DNA of 64,000 nucleotides from Rhizobium sp. RU20A (GTDB lineage: Bacteria; Pseudomonadota; Alphaproteobacteria; Rhizobiales; Rhizobiaceae), in contig NZ_FTMB01000001.1 in NCBI RefSeq assembly GCF_900155885.1, positions 682,001-746,000 of the forward strand, given 5' to 3'. This document shows, piece by piece, positions 26,736 to 39,613 of this stretch. The translations under genes were made by a program, and so were the position numbers. Positions within the stretch are counted from its first letter, which is position 1; the number at the start of each line of letters is the position of its first letter. The notes beneath the pieces were generated by a model. The model searched no databases, had not been told where the DNA came from, and saw nothing but the letters and a program-made list of their open reading frames with translations.

Positions 26736-27314
26736 TCAACCGATCTTGATGACGGTGTCGTTGACGAACGAAAAGGTCGGTACGGCAAGGTTCTGCGGCG
26801 CCGGACCCTTCCGGATACGGCCGGCCGTATCGTAGTGGGAACCATGACAGGGACAGAACCAGCCACCGAAATCACCGGCCTGGCCGAGCGGCACGCAACC
26901 GAGATGGGTGCAGGAGCCGATCATGACGATCCAGTTTTCCTTGCCTTCGCCAGCCGAACGATCGACGTCGGTCGCCGCCGCATCCGGTGCGAGGTTGGCA
27001 TTGCGGGCGACCGGGTCCTTGAGGTCGGCCAGCTGCACGGCTTTGGCCTCTTCCACTTCCGCATCGGTGCGGTTGCGGATGAAGATCGGCTTGCCACGCC
27101 ACTTGGCGGTCAGCGACATGCCGGGCTGCAGGCTCGACACATCCACCTCGATGGAGGCGAGCGCCAGCGTCGATGCATCCGGACGCATCTGGTCAATGAA
27201 GGGCCAGGCAGCGGCCGCGGCGCCGACGACGCCCGCCATACCGGTCGTCAGGTACAGGAAATCTCGGCGAGTCGGCTCGCCGGACGTTTCGCTCGTTGTC
27301 TCGTGTTCGCTCAC
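26736..27314 (-). CDS. petA: Rieske iron-sulfur subunit of the bc1 complex
   Basis: Carries the 2Fe-2S cluster that oxidises ubiquinol at the Qo site. About 192 residues: a TAT-type twin-arginine signal/anchor ([20 protein letters not shown]), then the cluster ligands CTHLGC and CPCHGSHYD, with the disulfide cysteines in place. The start is uncertain between GTG 27312-27314 (MSEHETTSE, the usual rhizobial N-terminus) and TTG 27318-27320. It heads petABC. Confidence 0.94.
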   Translation of the reverse strand: MSEHETTSETSGEPTRRDFLYLTTGMAGVVGAAAAAWPFIDQMRPDASTLALASIEVDVSSLQPGMSLTAKWRGKPIFIRNRTDAEVEEAKAVQLADLKDPVARNANLAPDAAATDVDRSAGEGKENWIVMIGSCTHLGCVPLGQAGDFGGWFCPCHGSHYDTAGRIRKGPAPQNLAVPTFSFVNDTVIKIG

Positions 27315-27657
27315 GGTCAAACCATCCTCTCACGCATTTCTCTTGCGGAACCCGCAGCCTCTGCCGGTCGGCGCTAAGCCCTTGCCCCCGCACGCAGTTG
27401 AGCGAAGAAATTGCGCCAGATCAATAAGCGAGCTTGAAACACGGAAAGGATTTTTTGGCCGTCCCACCCGTGTGCCCCGCCTCGCCTGCCATCAGCCGGA
27501 CACAGATTCCCCCTTCAATCCGCCGCGTTCTATGCGTGAACAGCGCCCGTGTCCAGTGTCGCAATGACAGCTGGCCACTATGTCGCGGGATTTGACGGGT
27601 GGAATTGACGGGCGCCAAGGCGCTGGTTTCACGGCTGAAACGGGCCGGTCCGGCCAG
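27315..27657. other. Intergenic region upstream of petA
   Basis: About 340 bp separating petA from the end of the ABC transporter gene. On the minus strand a TTGAT-CTGG-CGCAA (27411-27424) resembles an FNR/FixK box with two mismatches, about 100 bp before petA. No gene seen. Confidence 0.4.
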
Positions 27658-29526
<1,869 letters not shown>

Positions 29527-29832
29527 GGGCGCTGATATAGCCCCTTCCCGCGTTGCGGCAAATTAATCTTTGTCAAGGGATGCCGGCAATGAGCCGCGGA
29601 CGGGGATGACAGCGCCAAAGCGGCATCCAAAGCGTTTTGAATGCTTGCCAAGCGGGTCCTGGCGCCATAGATCGCGCCCATGGCTTTCCGCCTCCGGCAG
29701 GAAAGCCCTGAAAGACCAGTTCGTTTTTCCGGCTCCGCCCGGCGCCTCCCAAGGCCGGTCGGCGTCATCAGGCGCCCTGCCCCTCGTCCTCCCCGGCGGG
29801 GCACGGGCGTCGTCTCAAAAAGGGTTCCCATC
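29527..29832. other. Divergent promoter region, ABC transporter and sugar permease
   Basis: The 306-bp region between divergent genes holds both promoters. No clean sigma-70 hexamers or operator were recognised. An in-frame upstream extension of the permease frame (from 29680) is arginine/proline-rich and not believed. Confidence 0.4.
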
Positions 29833-31119
29833 GTGGCCAGTATCCCACAGACCAAGGCCTCCGGCGTTTCGTCCGGGGCCGCGACGGCTTCCGCTCCGTC
29901 CAGCTTTCGCTTCGCGCTGATCGCGCTCACCACGCTCTTCTTCATGTGGGGCTTCATCACCTGCCTGAACGACATTCTCGTGCCGCATCTGCGCAACGTC
30001 TTCTCGCTGAACTATACGCAGTCGATGCTGATCCAGTTCTGCTTCTTCGGCGCCTACTTTCTCGTGTCGCTGCCGGCCGGCGCCATCGTCAAGCGCATTA
30101 CCTACAAATGGGGCATCGTCGCCGGCCTCGTGGTCGCAGCCATCGGCTGCGGCCTCTTCGTGCCGGCCGCCAGCGAGCGCTCCTATCCGCTCTTCCTCGG
30201 CGCGCTCTTCGTGCTTGCCAGCGGCATCACGCTGCTGCAGGTGGCGGCCAACCCCTACGTCACCGTGCTCGGCCCGCCGGACACGGCCGCCAGCCGCCTG
30301 ACGCTGACGCAGGCCTTCAACGCGCTCGGCACCACGGTCGCACCGGCCTTCGGCGCCTTCCTCATCCTCGGCAGCGCGGCGGCCGCCACCGCCACCATGA
30401 CGCCGGAGCAGATTGACGCCGTAAAGGCCGCCGAAGCGGCTGCGGTGAAGCTGCCCTATATGGGCCTTGCCGCCGCGCTTCTGGCGCTCGCCGCCCTGTT
30501 TGCGGCGCTGCGCCTTCCGGCCGTCGATGATCTCGAGGATCTCTCGCCGATCGCCGAGACCGGTTCGGCCTGGAGCCATCGCCATCTGGTGCTCGGCGCC
30601 GTCGCGATCTTCCTCTACGTCGGCGCGGAAGTCTCGATCGGCAGCTTCCTCGTCAACTTCCTCGGCGAAGCCTCGATCGCCGGCATGCCGGAGGCGGAAG
30701 CCGCCCACTACGTCACCTATTTCTGGGGCGGCGCCATGATCGGCCGCTTCATCGGCTCGGCCGCCATGCGCTATGTGCCGGGCGGCAAGGCGCTCGCCTT
30801 CAATGCGGCCGTGGCAACGGTGCTTTTGCTCGCAACGGTCTTCACCTCGGGCTCGCTCGCCATGTGGGCGGTACTGGCGATCGGCCTCTTCAACTCCATC
30901 ATGTTCCCGACCATCTTCTCGCTGGCGCTGCACGGCCTTGGCCGCCACACCAGCCAGGGCTCCGGCATCCTCTGCCTCGCCATCGTCGGCGGCGCCATCC
31001 TTCCGCTCGCCCAAGGCGCGCTCGCCGACCACATCGGCATCCAGCACGCCTTCCTGATGCCGGTGCTCTGCTACCTCTTCATCGTCTATTACGGCCTGAA
31101 GGGCAGCCGCCCGGCGTAA
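29833..31119 (+). CDS. Sugar permease of the FHS (fucose/glucose-galactose) MFS family
   Basis: About 428 residues and twelve spans. FucP/GluP-type signatures: [78 protein letters not shown] and [15 protein letters not shown]. Proton-coupled uptake of fucose, galactose, glucose or a related sugar is likely; which cannot be told. The GTG start at 29833-29835 has AAGGG ahead of it and gives MASIPQTKA. It sits between two paralogous ABC half-transporters and converges with the second one; they share a terminator. Confidence 0.9.
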   Translation: MASIPQTKASGVSSGAATASAPSSFRFALIALTTLFFMWGFITCLNDILVPHLRNVFSLNYTQSMLIQFCFFGAYFLVSLPAGAIVKRITYKWGIVAGLVVAAIGCGLFVPAASERSYPLFLGALFVLASGITLLQVAANPYVTVLGPPDTAASRLTLTQAFNALGTTVAPAFGAFLILGSAAAATATMTPEQIDAVKAAEAAAVKLPYMGLAAALLALAALFAALRLPAVDDLEDLSPIAETGSAWSHRHLVLGAVAIFLYVGAEVSIGSFLVNFLGEASIAGMPEAEAAHYVTYFWGGAMIGRFIGSAAMRYVPGGKALAFNAAVATVLLLATVFTSGSLAMWAVLAIGLFNSIMFPTIFSLALHGLGRHTSQGSGILCLAIVGGAILPLAQGALADHIGIQHAFLMPVLCYLFIVYYGLKGSRPA

Positions 31120-31154
31120 GGGGGTGCTGGTCGATATTAAGGCACTGCCTCTCC

Positions 31155-31237
31155 GTCATGGTCGGGCCTGACCCGACCATCCGTGCCGCAGCGGGTGCGC
31201 TCGCGGCATGGATCCTCGGGTCAAGCCCGAGGATGAC
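31155..31237. repeat. RIME-type palindromic repeat, copy 5
   Basis: The left inner hairpin is GGTCGGG-CCTGA-CCCGACC, the right arm the constant type. It lies between convergent gene ends (permease and ABC exporter). Confidence 0.88.
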
Positions 31238-31262
31238 GGTGGGAAGAGACGCTGACGAGAAC

Positions 31263-31300
31263 GACAAAGGGCGCCGCGATCTCTTGCGGCGCCCTTTGTC
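31263..31300. terminator. Bidirectional intrinsic terminator
   Basis: A perfect 15-bp stem (31263-31277 with 31286-31300) with loop GATCTCTT, beginning GACAAAGGGCGCCGC. It separates the convergent sugar permease and ABC exporter genes; the T-run is short on each side. Confidence 0.85.
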
Positions 31301-31314
31301 ATTTCGGTCTCACG

Positions 31315-33180
<1,866 letters not shown>

Positions 33181-33596
33181 GAAAGACACTCCTGAGAGAG
33201 GCCGCAATCAGCCGGAAACGGGCCGGGCGGCATATGTCACATAAAACAGGGAGCCGGTTGAGGCGGTGACGAACCGATTTCCCTAGAACGGGGCAAACCG
33301 GGCGGCACGCAAATCGATGTCAGTGCAATCGATGAAAACGGCGAAACCGGTCAGCAGAGCGGCGGCTGGAGAGCCATGCGGAAAGGCGCAAGAAACAGAA
33401 ATGTCATTCGGCAGCCCTCCGTCGGTTCGCGTTGAGATGGTGACGTTCTACCGGCTTTTGCCGAGGCTCGCCAGCCCGGCTGCCCAACGAAACGGCAGAT
33501 GCGGCCCGCCTGTTGCCAATTCGGCACAGATCGACTACCCGCCGGAGCAGAGCCGTGCTGCCGAAGCGGCACGGGACATGCGAGGAAAGACGGACG
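33181..33596. other. Intergenic region between ABC exporter and trmL
   Basis: About 416 bp with the divergent promoters. Two ATCGATG copies 15 bases apart (33313-33336 region) are the only repeated motif seen. No gene recognised. Confidence 0.4.
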
Positions 33597-34067
33597 ATGG
33601 CCATGATCGACATCGCGCTCTACCAGCCCGACATTGCCGGCAATACCGGCACGATCCTGCGCTTTGCCGCCTGCCTCGGGCTCGGCGTCCACGTCATCGA
33701 GCCGGCCGGCTTCGACCTCTCCGACCGCAACCTGAAGCGGGCCGGCATGGACTATATCGCCGCAGCCGCCCTGACGCGGCATGTGACCTGGGCCGCGTTC
33801 CAGGACTGGCGGTCCATGCAAGCTCGCCGGCTGGTGCTCTCCAGCACCATGGCCGCCTTGCCCTATACGGACTTCGCCTATGCAGACGGCGACATCCTGC
33901 TCTTCGGCCGCGAAAGTGCCGGCGTGCCGGAGAGCGTGCATGCGGCGGCGGAGGCGCGGGTGCTGGTGCCGATGCGGCCGGCCATGCGCTCGCTGAACGT
34001 CGCCGTGACCGCAGCAATGGTGGCGGGCGAGGCCTTGCGGCAGACGGGCGGGTTTGGCACCGTGTGA
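33597..34067 (+). CDS. trmL: tRNA (cytidine/uridine-34 2'-O)-methyltransferase
   Basis: A SPOUT-fold methylase of 156 residues modifying the wobble base of tRNA-Leu. Signatures are PDIAGNTGTILRFAACLG (motif 1), FGRESAGVPE (motif 2) and VPMRPAMRSLNVAVTAAMV (motif 3 with the SLNV knot). ATG 33597 (MAMIDIALYQPD) follows GAGGAAAG; ATG 33603 is a near alternative. It is followed by a VOC gene on the same strand. Confidence 0.95.
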   Translation: MAMIDIALYQPDIAGNTGTILRFAACLGLGVHVIEPAGFDLSDRNLKRAGMDYIAAAALTRHVTWAAFQDWRSMQARRLVLSSTMAALPYTDFAYADGDILLFGRESAGVPESVHAAAEARVLVPMRPAMRSLNVAVTAAMVAGEALRQTGGFGTV

Positions 34068-34111
34068 GCGGGGCGCCACGTTCTGCCCGCCAACGCAAGG
34101 GGTTGCGCCGC

Positions 34112-34504
34112 ATGCTGCATCACGTCGAACTCTATGTTTCCGACATCGACCGCTCTCACGCCTTCTGGACCGGAATTCTTGGCCGCATCGGCTATGAGGA
34201 AAACGGGCGTTGGGCGGACGGCTTTACGGTGGGCAAGGGCGAGGACGCTTATCTGACCTTCGTGCAGGTGGCGGAAAAGCACCGCTCCCGGCCCTATCAC
34301 CGCGGCGCCGTCGGCCTCAATCATCTGGCCTTCCGGGTGGCGACGCGCGCGGAGGTGGACGCGCTGAGGCAATTCTGCATCGAGACAGGCGCGAGCCTGC
34401 TCTACGACGACCGCTACCCCTTTGCCAATGGCGGAGAGGACTATTACGCGCTCTATGTTGAAGACCCCGACCGCATCAAGGTCGAGTTCGTGGCGGACGA
34501 GTAA
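34112..34504 (+). CDS. VOC-superfamily (glyoxalase-like) protein
   Basis: A 130-residue paired-beta-alpha-beta fold. MLHHVELYVSDIDRSHAFW opens it, LNHLAFRV starts the second module and the C-terminal YALYVEDPDRIKVEFVADE holds the acidic metal ligand typical of glyoxalase/fosfomycin-resistance folds. Substrate not decided. Start ATG 34112; the long upstream extension of the frame is spurious since it crosses trmL in another frame. 44 bp after trmL, so probably in its operon. Confidence 0.85.
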   Translation: MLHHVELYVSDIDRSHAFWTGILGRIGYEENGRWADGFTVGKGEDAYLTFVQVAEKHRSRPYHRGAVGLNHLAFRVATRAEVDALRQFCIETGASLLYDDRYPFANGGEDYYALYVEDPDRIKVEFVADE

Positions 34505-34519
34505 TCGAAACGGACGTCC

Positions 34520-35479
34520 TCAATCCATCACGTTCGCGAGCGCCCGCGGGGCGGCGTTGGCGATGCCGAGGCCGAGGTTCTTGAGGGCGGCGCGGGCGCG
34601 TTCGGCGCCGAGGCGGGCCGAATTCTCTTCCATGTCGCTGTTGACGAGCCGGCCGATGCCGCTGTCGTCCATGCCGTCGAGGATCTGGGTGAAGCTGGTG
34701 GTGGTCTGGACACGGGCCGCCGCCGAGCCGACGACCGTGCGGGCCGTGGTGAGCCCCCCGAGCATGGCGTCGATGGCGCGGATCATGCCTTCGAGTTCGT
34801 CGATGCGGGTGTTGCGGTCAAGGCCGATCTCTTCGCCCGAGGCCGCGACTTCCGAGATGCCGCCGATAAGGTGGTAATCGAAGCCACGTCCGGTGCGGGT
34901 CTTGCCGGTGTAGCTGCGCGTCAGGAGACCATCTTCGGCATCGCCTTCGGCAATCAGGTTGGTGCGGGCGGTATCGACATCGATGGTGCGCACCACCGGC
35001 CGCTCCCCGACGGGATCGACGGCGGCGATGATGGAGCGCAGGCCCGGCTTTTCGTGAGTTTCGGTTTTCAGCCAGTTCTGGCCGTTGAAACCGGCCTTGG
35101 CGACGACGGCGGACAACTGCGCCTTCAGCCGCTCGATCTCGCTGTCGAGGCGACCCTTGTTGTCGCCCGATTCGGCCTGGGCCTGGATGAGGCGCTTGCG
35201 GATTTCGCCGACGACGGCGCGGGCCGTATCGATGCCGATGGCGGCCGAATCGGCAAGGGCGGCGGACAGCGAAGTGGCGTCTTCGGCGCTGGCGAGCGAC
35301 AGGCGCTCGGCCCCGAGCGCCCCTGTGGCCGACCAGTAGCCCGCGGGATCGGCGGAAACGCCGGTGCTGATTTTCCGCGCGCCTGTTGCGCGCACCGGCT
35401 GTCGCTGCTGGACGCGGCTGGCACCGTTCAGAAGCGAGAGCGCCGAGGCGGTCGCTGCGCTGATCCCCATGGTCGTCAT
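34520..35479 (-). CDS. Orphan flagellin-family protein
   Basis: A 319-residue protein with both flagellin ends: N-terminal RKISTGVSADPAGYWSATGALG and alanine-rich coiled coil LASAEDATSLSAALADSAAIGIDT; and a C-terminal GRLVNSDMEENSARLGAERA, resembling the rhizobial flagellin C-terminus GRLVDADMNEAS. The middle is a reduced variable domain. No other flagellar gene lies in the window, so it is an orphan. Start ATG at 35477-35479 has AGGGGA 8 bases before. It may be a minor flagellin, a secreted filament protein or a relic. Confidence 0.75.
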   Translation of the reverse strand: MTTMGISAATASALSLLNGASRVQQRQPVRATGARKISTGVSADPAGYWSATGALGAERLSLASAEDATSLSAALADSAAIGIDTARAVVGEIRKRLIQAQAESGDNKGRLDSEIERLKAQLSAVVAKAGFNGQNWLKTETHEKPGLRSIIAAVDPVGERPVVRTIDVDTARTNLIAEGDAEDGLLTRSYTGKTRTGRGFDYHLIGGISEVAASGEEIGLDRNTRIDELEGMIRAIDAMLGGLTTARTVVGSAAARVQTTTSFTQILDGMDDSGIGRLVNSDMEENSARLGAERARAALKNLGLGIANAAPRALANVMD

Positions 35480-35684
35480 GTACGAAGTCCCCTGATCCGA
35501 TGGCCGGCTCATCTTTACCGGTCACGCCCGAGGAGCCACCAATCCGGTTCTTCGAGCCATGGCGGGAGTATGGCGAGAAGATTTTGCGGAACGCTTCGCG
35601 CATTCAATAAAATTCGAATGAAATGTCATTTTTTCCAGGCAAGGCCGCGGGCGGGCGATGACGTGGCGTCACATGAGAGCGTCT

Positions 35685-35960
35685 TCAGTCGGCGGTCGGC
35701 AGCCGGCGCATGGTGAATTCGATTTCGTCGCCATCGAGCTGGCGCCAGCTTTCCACCTCGGTCCAGTAGGCTGCCTTGGGGAAGGCCTTGAACCATTCGC
35801 GCGCCTTCTCGCGGGCGGCTTCGCGATCGAGTCGGAAGGTTTCCCGGACAAAAAGGTCGCGCCGGATACGGTTCGCCGTGCCCTTGGTCTCCTCCCTGCG
35901 GCGGCGTTCGATCTGCCGGCGCAAGCCTTCCAGTGGTGGTAACGGTCTCATGCCTGCCAT
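35685..35960 (-). CDS. Small conserved-type hypothetical protein divergent from hemF
   Basis: A 91-residue soluble, charged protein: a basic N-terminal helix (GLRRQIERRRREETKG), then the acidic/aromatic AREWFKAFPKAAYWTEVES and WRQLDGDEIEFTMRRL. Family not recognised. A GAGGGG ribosome site precedes ATG 35958-35960. Divergent from hemF with a 159-bp shared promoter region; this adjacency is seen in other rhizobia as I recall it. Confidence 0.6.
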   Translation of the reverse strand: MAGMRPLPPLEGLRRQIERRRREETKGTANRIRRDLFVRETFRLDREAAREKAREWFKAFPKAAYWTEVESWRQLDGDEIEFTMRRLPTAD

Positions 35961-36119
35961 CGGATGCCCCTCGCTACAGCCTGAAGATAGGACGCAGGCG
36001 CCGATTTTGCGAGTCTTTCCAGCCGATTGCGGTGCCCTCGCCGCAAGGGGGCGTTGCAATTGCTGGCCGAATGGTCGAACTGTCAGGAAACAGGGATAGC
36101 GCGTGTGAGGAGGCACCCG

Positions 36120-37037
36120 ATGGAACGACCGCAACTGCCAAAGGGCCTGCCCGATGACATCGAGGCCCGCAAGGCCGAGGCCCGCCAGTGGTTCGAAGGC
36201 CTGCGCGACACCATCGTCGCCACCTTCGAAGCGATCGAGGACGAACTGACCGGCCCGAATGCCGACAGGCCTGCCGGCCGCTTCGTCGCCAAGGACTGGC
36301 TCAGGGAAAACGGCGCAGGCGGCGGCGGGCGCATGTCGATGATGGAAGGCCGCGTCTTCGAGAAGGTCGGCGTGCACACCTCGACGGTCTATGGCGAATT
36401 CTCGCCGGAGTTCCGCAGCCAGATGCCCGGTGCGGACGAAGATCCGCGCTTCTGGGCCTCCGGAATCTCGCTGATCGCCCATCCCGTCAACCCGAACGTT
36501 CCGGCCGTCCACATGAACACGCGCATGGTGGTGACGACCAGCCGCTGGTTCGGGGGCGGCGCTGATCTGACACCGGTGCTCGACCGGCGCCGGCGCCAGG
36601 ACGACCCCGACACCGAACTCTTCCACCGCGCCATGCAGCTGGCCTGCGACCGCCATTCGGACATTGTCGCGTATCCGAAACTGAAGGCCTGGTGCGACGA
36701 GTATTTCCACCTCAAGCATCGCAACGAACCGCGCGGCGTCGGCGGCATCTTCTACGACTGGCTGCACTCGCCGGCCGAAAAGGGCGGCTTCGACGCCGAT
36801 TTCGCCTTTACCCGCGATGTCGGCCAGGCCTTTTCACTGGTCTATCCGCGCCTGGTGCGCACCAATTTCGAAACGCCGTGGACCGAGGCGGACCGCGAGG
36901 AACAGTTGGTCCGGCGCGGCCGCTACGTGGAATTCAACCTGCTTTACGACCGTGGCACGATCTTCGGCCTGAAGACGGGCGGCAATGTGGATTCGATCCT
37001 CTCGTCCATGCCGCCGATGGTGCGCTGGCCGGCGTGA
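36120..37037 (+). CDS. hemF: Oxygen-dependent coproporphyrinogen III oxidase
   Basis: Oxidative decarboxylation of coproporphyrinogen III in haem synthesis. The 305-residue protein has the family signatures [55 protein letters not shown] and [19 protein letters not shown], then [25 protein letters not shown]. The ATG at 36120 has a strong AGGAGG site. Single gene; the 340 bp downstream hold repeats. Confidence 0.97.
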   Translation: MERPQLPKGLPDDIEARKAEARQWFEGLRDTIVATFEAIEDELTGPNADRPAGRFVAKDWLRENGAGGGGRMSMMEGRVFEKVGVHTSTVYGEFSPEFRSQMPGADEDPRFWASGISLIAHPVNPNVPAVHMNTRMVVTTSRWFGGGADLTPVLDRRRRQDDPDTELFHRAMQLACDRHSDIVAYPKLKAWCDEYFHLKHRNEPRGVGGIFYDWLHSPAEKGGFDADFAFTRDVGQAFSLVYPRLVRTNFETPWTEADREEQLVRRGRYVEFNLLYDRGTIFGLKTGGNVDSILSSMPPMVRWPA

Positions 37038-37053
37038 AGGCCGCGCGGGCGGG

Positions 37054-37345
37054 TGGGATACCCCCCTCTGTCCTGCCGGACATCTCCCCCACAAGGGGGG
37101 AGATCGGGTGGACGTGACGGATTGCCCGCATTGTTGGCGCGCAAGCCGTCCTCCTCGTCATTTGACCTGTGCCCAAGGTCACCCCACCCCGGCGCACGCG
37201 CCGACCCGCCCCCTCAAGGGGCGGGTGGGAGAGCGCCGCAACCGGCGCACATGTCCCTCACCGTGGAAAATGCAGCATTCGCCGCGGCGACCCTACCTCC
37301 CCTTGAGGGGGAGGTCGCCGCAAAGCGGCGGGTGGGGTGATCGCG
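37054..37345. repeat. Cluster of GC-rich intergenic palindromes
   Basis: Three short palindromes follow hemF: CATCTCCCCC-ACAA-GGGGGGAGATC (37080-37106), CCCGCCCCCTCAAGGGG-CGGGTGGG (around 37203-37230) and CCTCCCCTTGAGGGGGAGG plus GCCGCAAAGCGGCGGG (around 37298-37337). Nothing else is seen in this 340-bp gene-free stretch. Confidence 0.7.
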
Positions 37346-37377
37346 CGGCCGGGCTGAGAAGCCGCAATCACCCGCCC

Positions 37378-37992
37378 TCAGATCACGCCCAGCGACCAGG
37401 AGACGATCTGGGCAGCAACAGTGGCGAACGCCTTGTCGAGGCCGGCGACGAAGGCCTTGTTGCCGGAGCCGGCGACCGGGATTTCGGCGCGGAAGGCCTT
37501 CTGGGCGACGATGGTGCCGTTGCGGTCGTTGAGGAGCTTGGCGGAAATCTCGACGATGGCGCGCTGCGGACCGGCGGTGGAGACCTCGAAGGCGCGGATA
37601 TCGGTCAGAAGCTGATAATCGATCGCCAGCCCCTCGCCCGGCTTGCCGACGCCGCCGAGGCGGCCCGAAGCCTCGAAGGCCTGCACGAGCTTCGACTGGA
37701 CCATGCGCGGCAGGCGGTCACTCCACTGCGACTGCGCGAGATACTGTAGCTCGGCGCCCGAGAGGCGGACGACGATCTGTTCGCTATCGAGGGCTTTGAG
37801 CGCCGACGGCTCGGGAACGAGAAGCTGCCGGCCCTTGGCGGCGCGGCCCTCGACAGCCGGCATGGCGCTCAAGGTAAAGGTGTCGTTGGTCGCCTGCCCG
37901 GCACAGCCGGCCAGCGCCAGCGTGGCCAGAGCCAGAGCCGTTGCGGCCCGAACGAGGGAAAAACGGACCGAACTGCCTGAAGGACGCGCCAT
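37378..37992 (-). CDS. Mla/PqiC-type auxiliary lipoprotein
   Basis: A 204-residue lipoprotein of the ABC-type transport auxiliary family (PqiC/YmbA-like). Signal peptide ends in the lipobox LALAGC (Cys about residue 30). The core holds QIVVRLSGAELQYLAQSQWSDRL and IVEISAKLLNDRNG. It probably sits at the outer membrane as the receptor for lipids handled by the upstream MCE system. Last gene of mlaE-mlaF-mlaD-lipoprotein. Confidence 0.88.
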   Translation of the reverse strand: MARPSGSSVRFSLVRAATALALATLALAGCAGQATNDTFTLSAMPAVEGRAAKGRQLLVPEPSALKALDSEQIVVRLSGAELQYLAQSQWSDRLPRMVQSKLVQAFEASGRLGGVGKPGEGLAIDYQLLTDIRAFEVSTAGPQRAIVEISAKLLNDRNGTIVAQKAFRAEIPVAGSGNKAFVAGLDKAFATVAAQIVSWSLGVI

Positions 37993-38149
37993 CGATACTC
38001 CAACCTCTCATCACCCAGCCCGGAATTTAGAGACCGCCGACCGGAAAGCAAATGCCCATTCTCTTCAACCCGGCGCCGGGAACAGGTTCCACAGGCGCCG
38101 GGGCACTGTTCGACGGTGGGGGCGCGCGGCCGCCTCGTCTCCGCGGCCG

Positions 38150-39520
38150 TTACCGGCGCGTGCGCCCGTCATACTGCTTCACCGTCTCACCGCCGAAGAT
38201 CAGCCGCTGCGGATCCTTGTCGAAGGTCGAGATCGTATCCTGCAGCGTGCGCATCGTGCGGCGCGTCTCATCGACGAGCGCCTGCACGTCGCGCAGGCCC
38301 GAACCCGAGAAACGCTTGATATTGTCGGCGATCGGGCCGATCTGCGCATTGAGGTTGTCGGCGACCGCCCGGAACGACTTCAGCGTATCCTGCGCCTGCG
38401 CCGACAGCGAGGGCGCATCCGCGTCGCCGAGGAAGCCGTCGATCTTGACGAGAATGCCGTCGACGCGCGTCGAGGCGGCGTTCAGCTTCTCGATCATGTC
38501 GCGGGCCTGATCGATCGTCTTGTCGATATCCGGGCGGCGCTGGTCGATGGTCTCGCCAAGCCGCTGGAAGGAGGCGACTGCCTCGCGCGCATCGGCAGAC
38601 GCCGCGCTGACATTGTCGACCGCCGAACCGACCTTGGCCGGGTCGACGGAGGCGACGAGCGTATCGACGCGTTTCAGGGTTTCCTGCGCGTTCTTGCCGA
38701 AGGCCTCGTAGGTCTCGACCGTGCGCCGGATGCCGGCGACGGCATCGGTGACCTGGCCGGATGCGGTGCGCAGGTCGTTGCTCATCGCCTCGACGTTGGT
38801 CACGATCGTCTCGACCTTCTTCGTATCGACCGCCCGCACCAGATTGTCGGCGGCTTCCAGCGTCGAATTCAGCTTGGCCGAGGCCGAGTTGATGGAATCA
38901 GACATGTTGGCGACGCTTTCGAGGAATTTGTCGATCCCGTCGGAATTGTCGGCCAGCGACTTGGTGAAGCGCTCGGCATTGCCGATGGTTTGGGTCAGTG
39001 GCCCGCGCACATCCTTCACGAAGCCCTGCAGGTCGCCGATGGCGGTGTTGGCGCGGTCGAGGATCTGGTCGGCGGTGGTGAGCAGCGTCGTGACGCTCGA
39101 TTCGTCCGCCGTCAGCGTCGCAGGCTGACCGGTCTCCAGCGCCTTGGCGAGAATGTTCTCCTCGCCCTGACTGCCGCCGGACAGTTCGATATAGGCCGCG
39201 CCCGTCAGGCCCTGAATCTCAAGCTTTGCCGTTGTGCTGGCAACGACCGGCGCGTCAACGGACACTTCGGTGCGGGCGACGGAATAGCGCGAATCCTTGG
39301 AGTTGATCGCAAGCCCCTTCACGGAGCCGACCGAAATGCCGTTGAAGCGCACCGGCGAGCCGACGCTGAGCCCGTTGGCGGAGCCGGGAATGGAGATGAC
39401 GAGCGGAGCCATCTGGCCGCCCTGGCCGTATTGCGACATCCAGTAGACGAAGCCGAAGGCAGCGGCGACGACGAAGACGGTGAAAAAACCGACGATCGTG
39501 TAGTTGGCTTTTGTTTCCAT
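38150..39520 (-). CDS. mlaD: MCE-family substrate-binding protein (MlaD/PqiB-like)
   Basis: A 456-residue protein with an N-terminal membrane anchor (IVGFFTVFVVAAAFGFVYW), one MCE domain (about residues 35-125: VRFNGISVGSVKGL and GLTGAAYIELSGG) and a long helical C-terminal region (TADQILDRANTAIGDLQGF... VRAVDTKKVETIVTN...). E. coli MlaD is about 180 residues; the longer form with a coiled-coil tail is usual in Alphaproteobacteria. It should form hexameric rings spanning the periplasm to carry phospholipids between membranes. Confidence 0.9.
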   Translation of the reverse strand: METKANYTIVGFFTVFVVAAAFGFVYWMSQYGQGGQMAPLVISIPGSANGLSVGSPVRFNGISVGSVKGLAINSKDSRYSVARTEVSVDAPVVASTTAKLEIQGLTGAAYIELSGGSQGEENILAKALETGQPATLTADESSVTTLLTTADQILDRANTAIGDLQGFVKDVRGPLTQTIGNAERFTKSLADNSDGIDKFLESVANMSDSINSASAKLNSTLEAADNLVRAVDTKKVETIVTNVEAMSNDLRTASGQVTDAVAGIRRTVETYEAFGKNAQETLKRVDTLVASVDPAKVGSAVDNVSAASADAREAVASFQRLGETIDQRRPDIDKTIDQARDMIEKLNAASTRVDGILVKIDGFLGDADAPSLSAQAQDTLKSFRAVADNLNAQIGPIADNIKRFSGSGLRDVQALVDETRRTMRTLQDTISTFDKDPQRLIFGGETVKQYDGRTRR

Positions 39521-39613
39521 GCGTTCCGGCCATCTTCCTTGCGGGAGGCGCCGGTTAGGGGCGCCGACGCTGTCATTCTCATTCGCACGTCCGGCGGACC
39601 GGACAAAATCGTC

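Noticed and set aside
24166..26835. An 889-codon plus-strand frame opposite petB and petC
   Set aside because: Antisense shadow of the pet genes; GC-rich artefact.
33317..34111. Extension of the VOC frame across trmL
   Set aside because: The extension overlaps trmL in another frame and has no VOC features; the ATG at 34112 fits the family.
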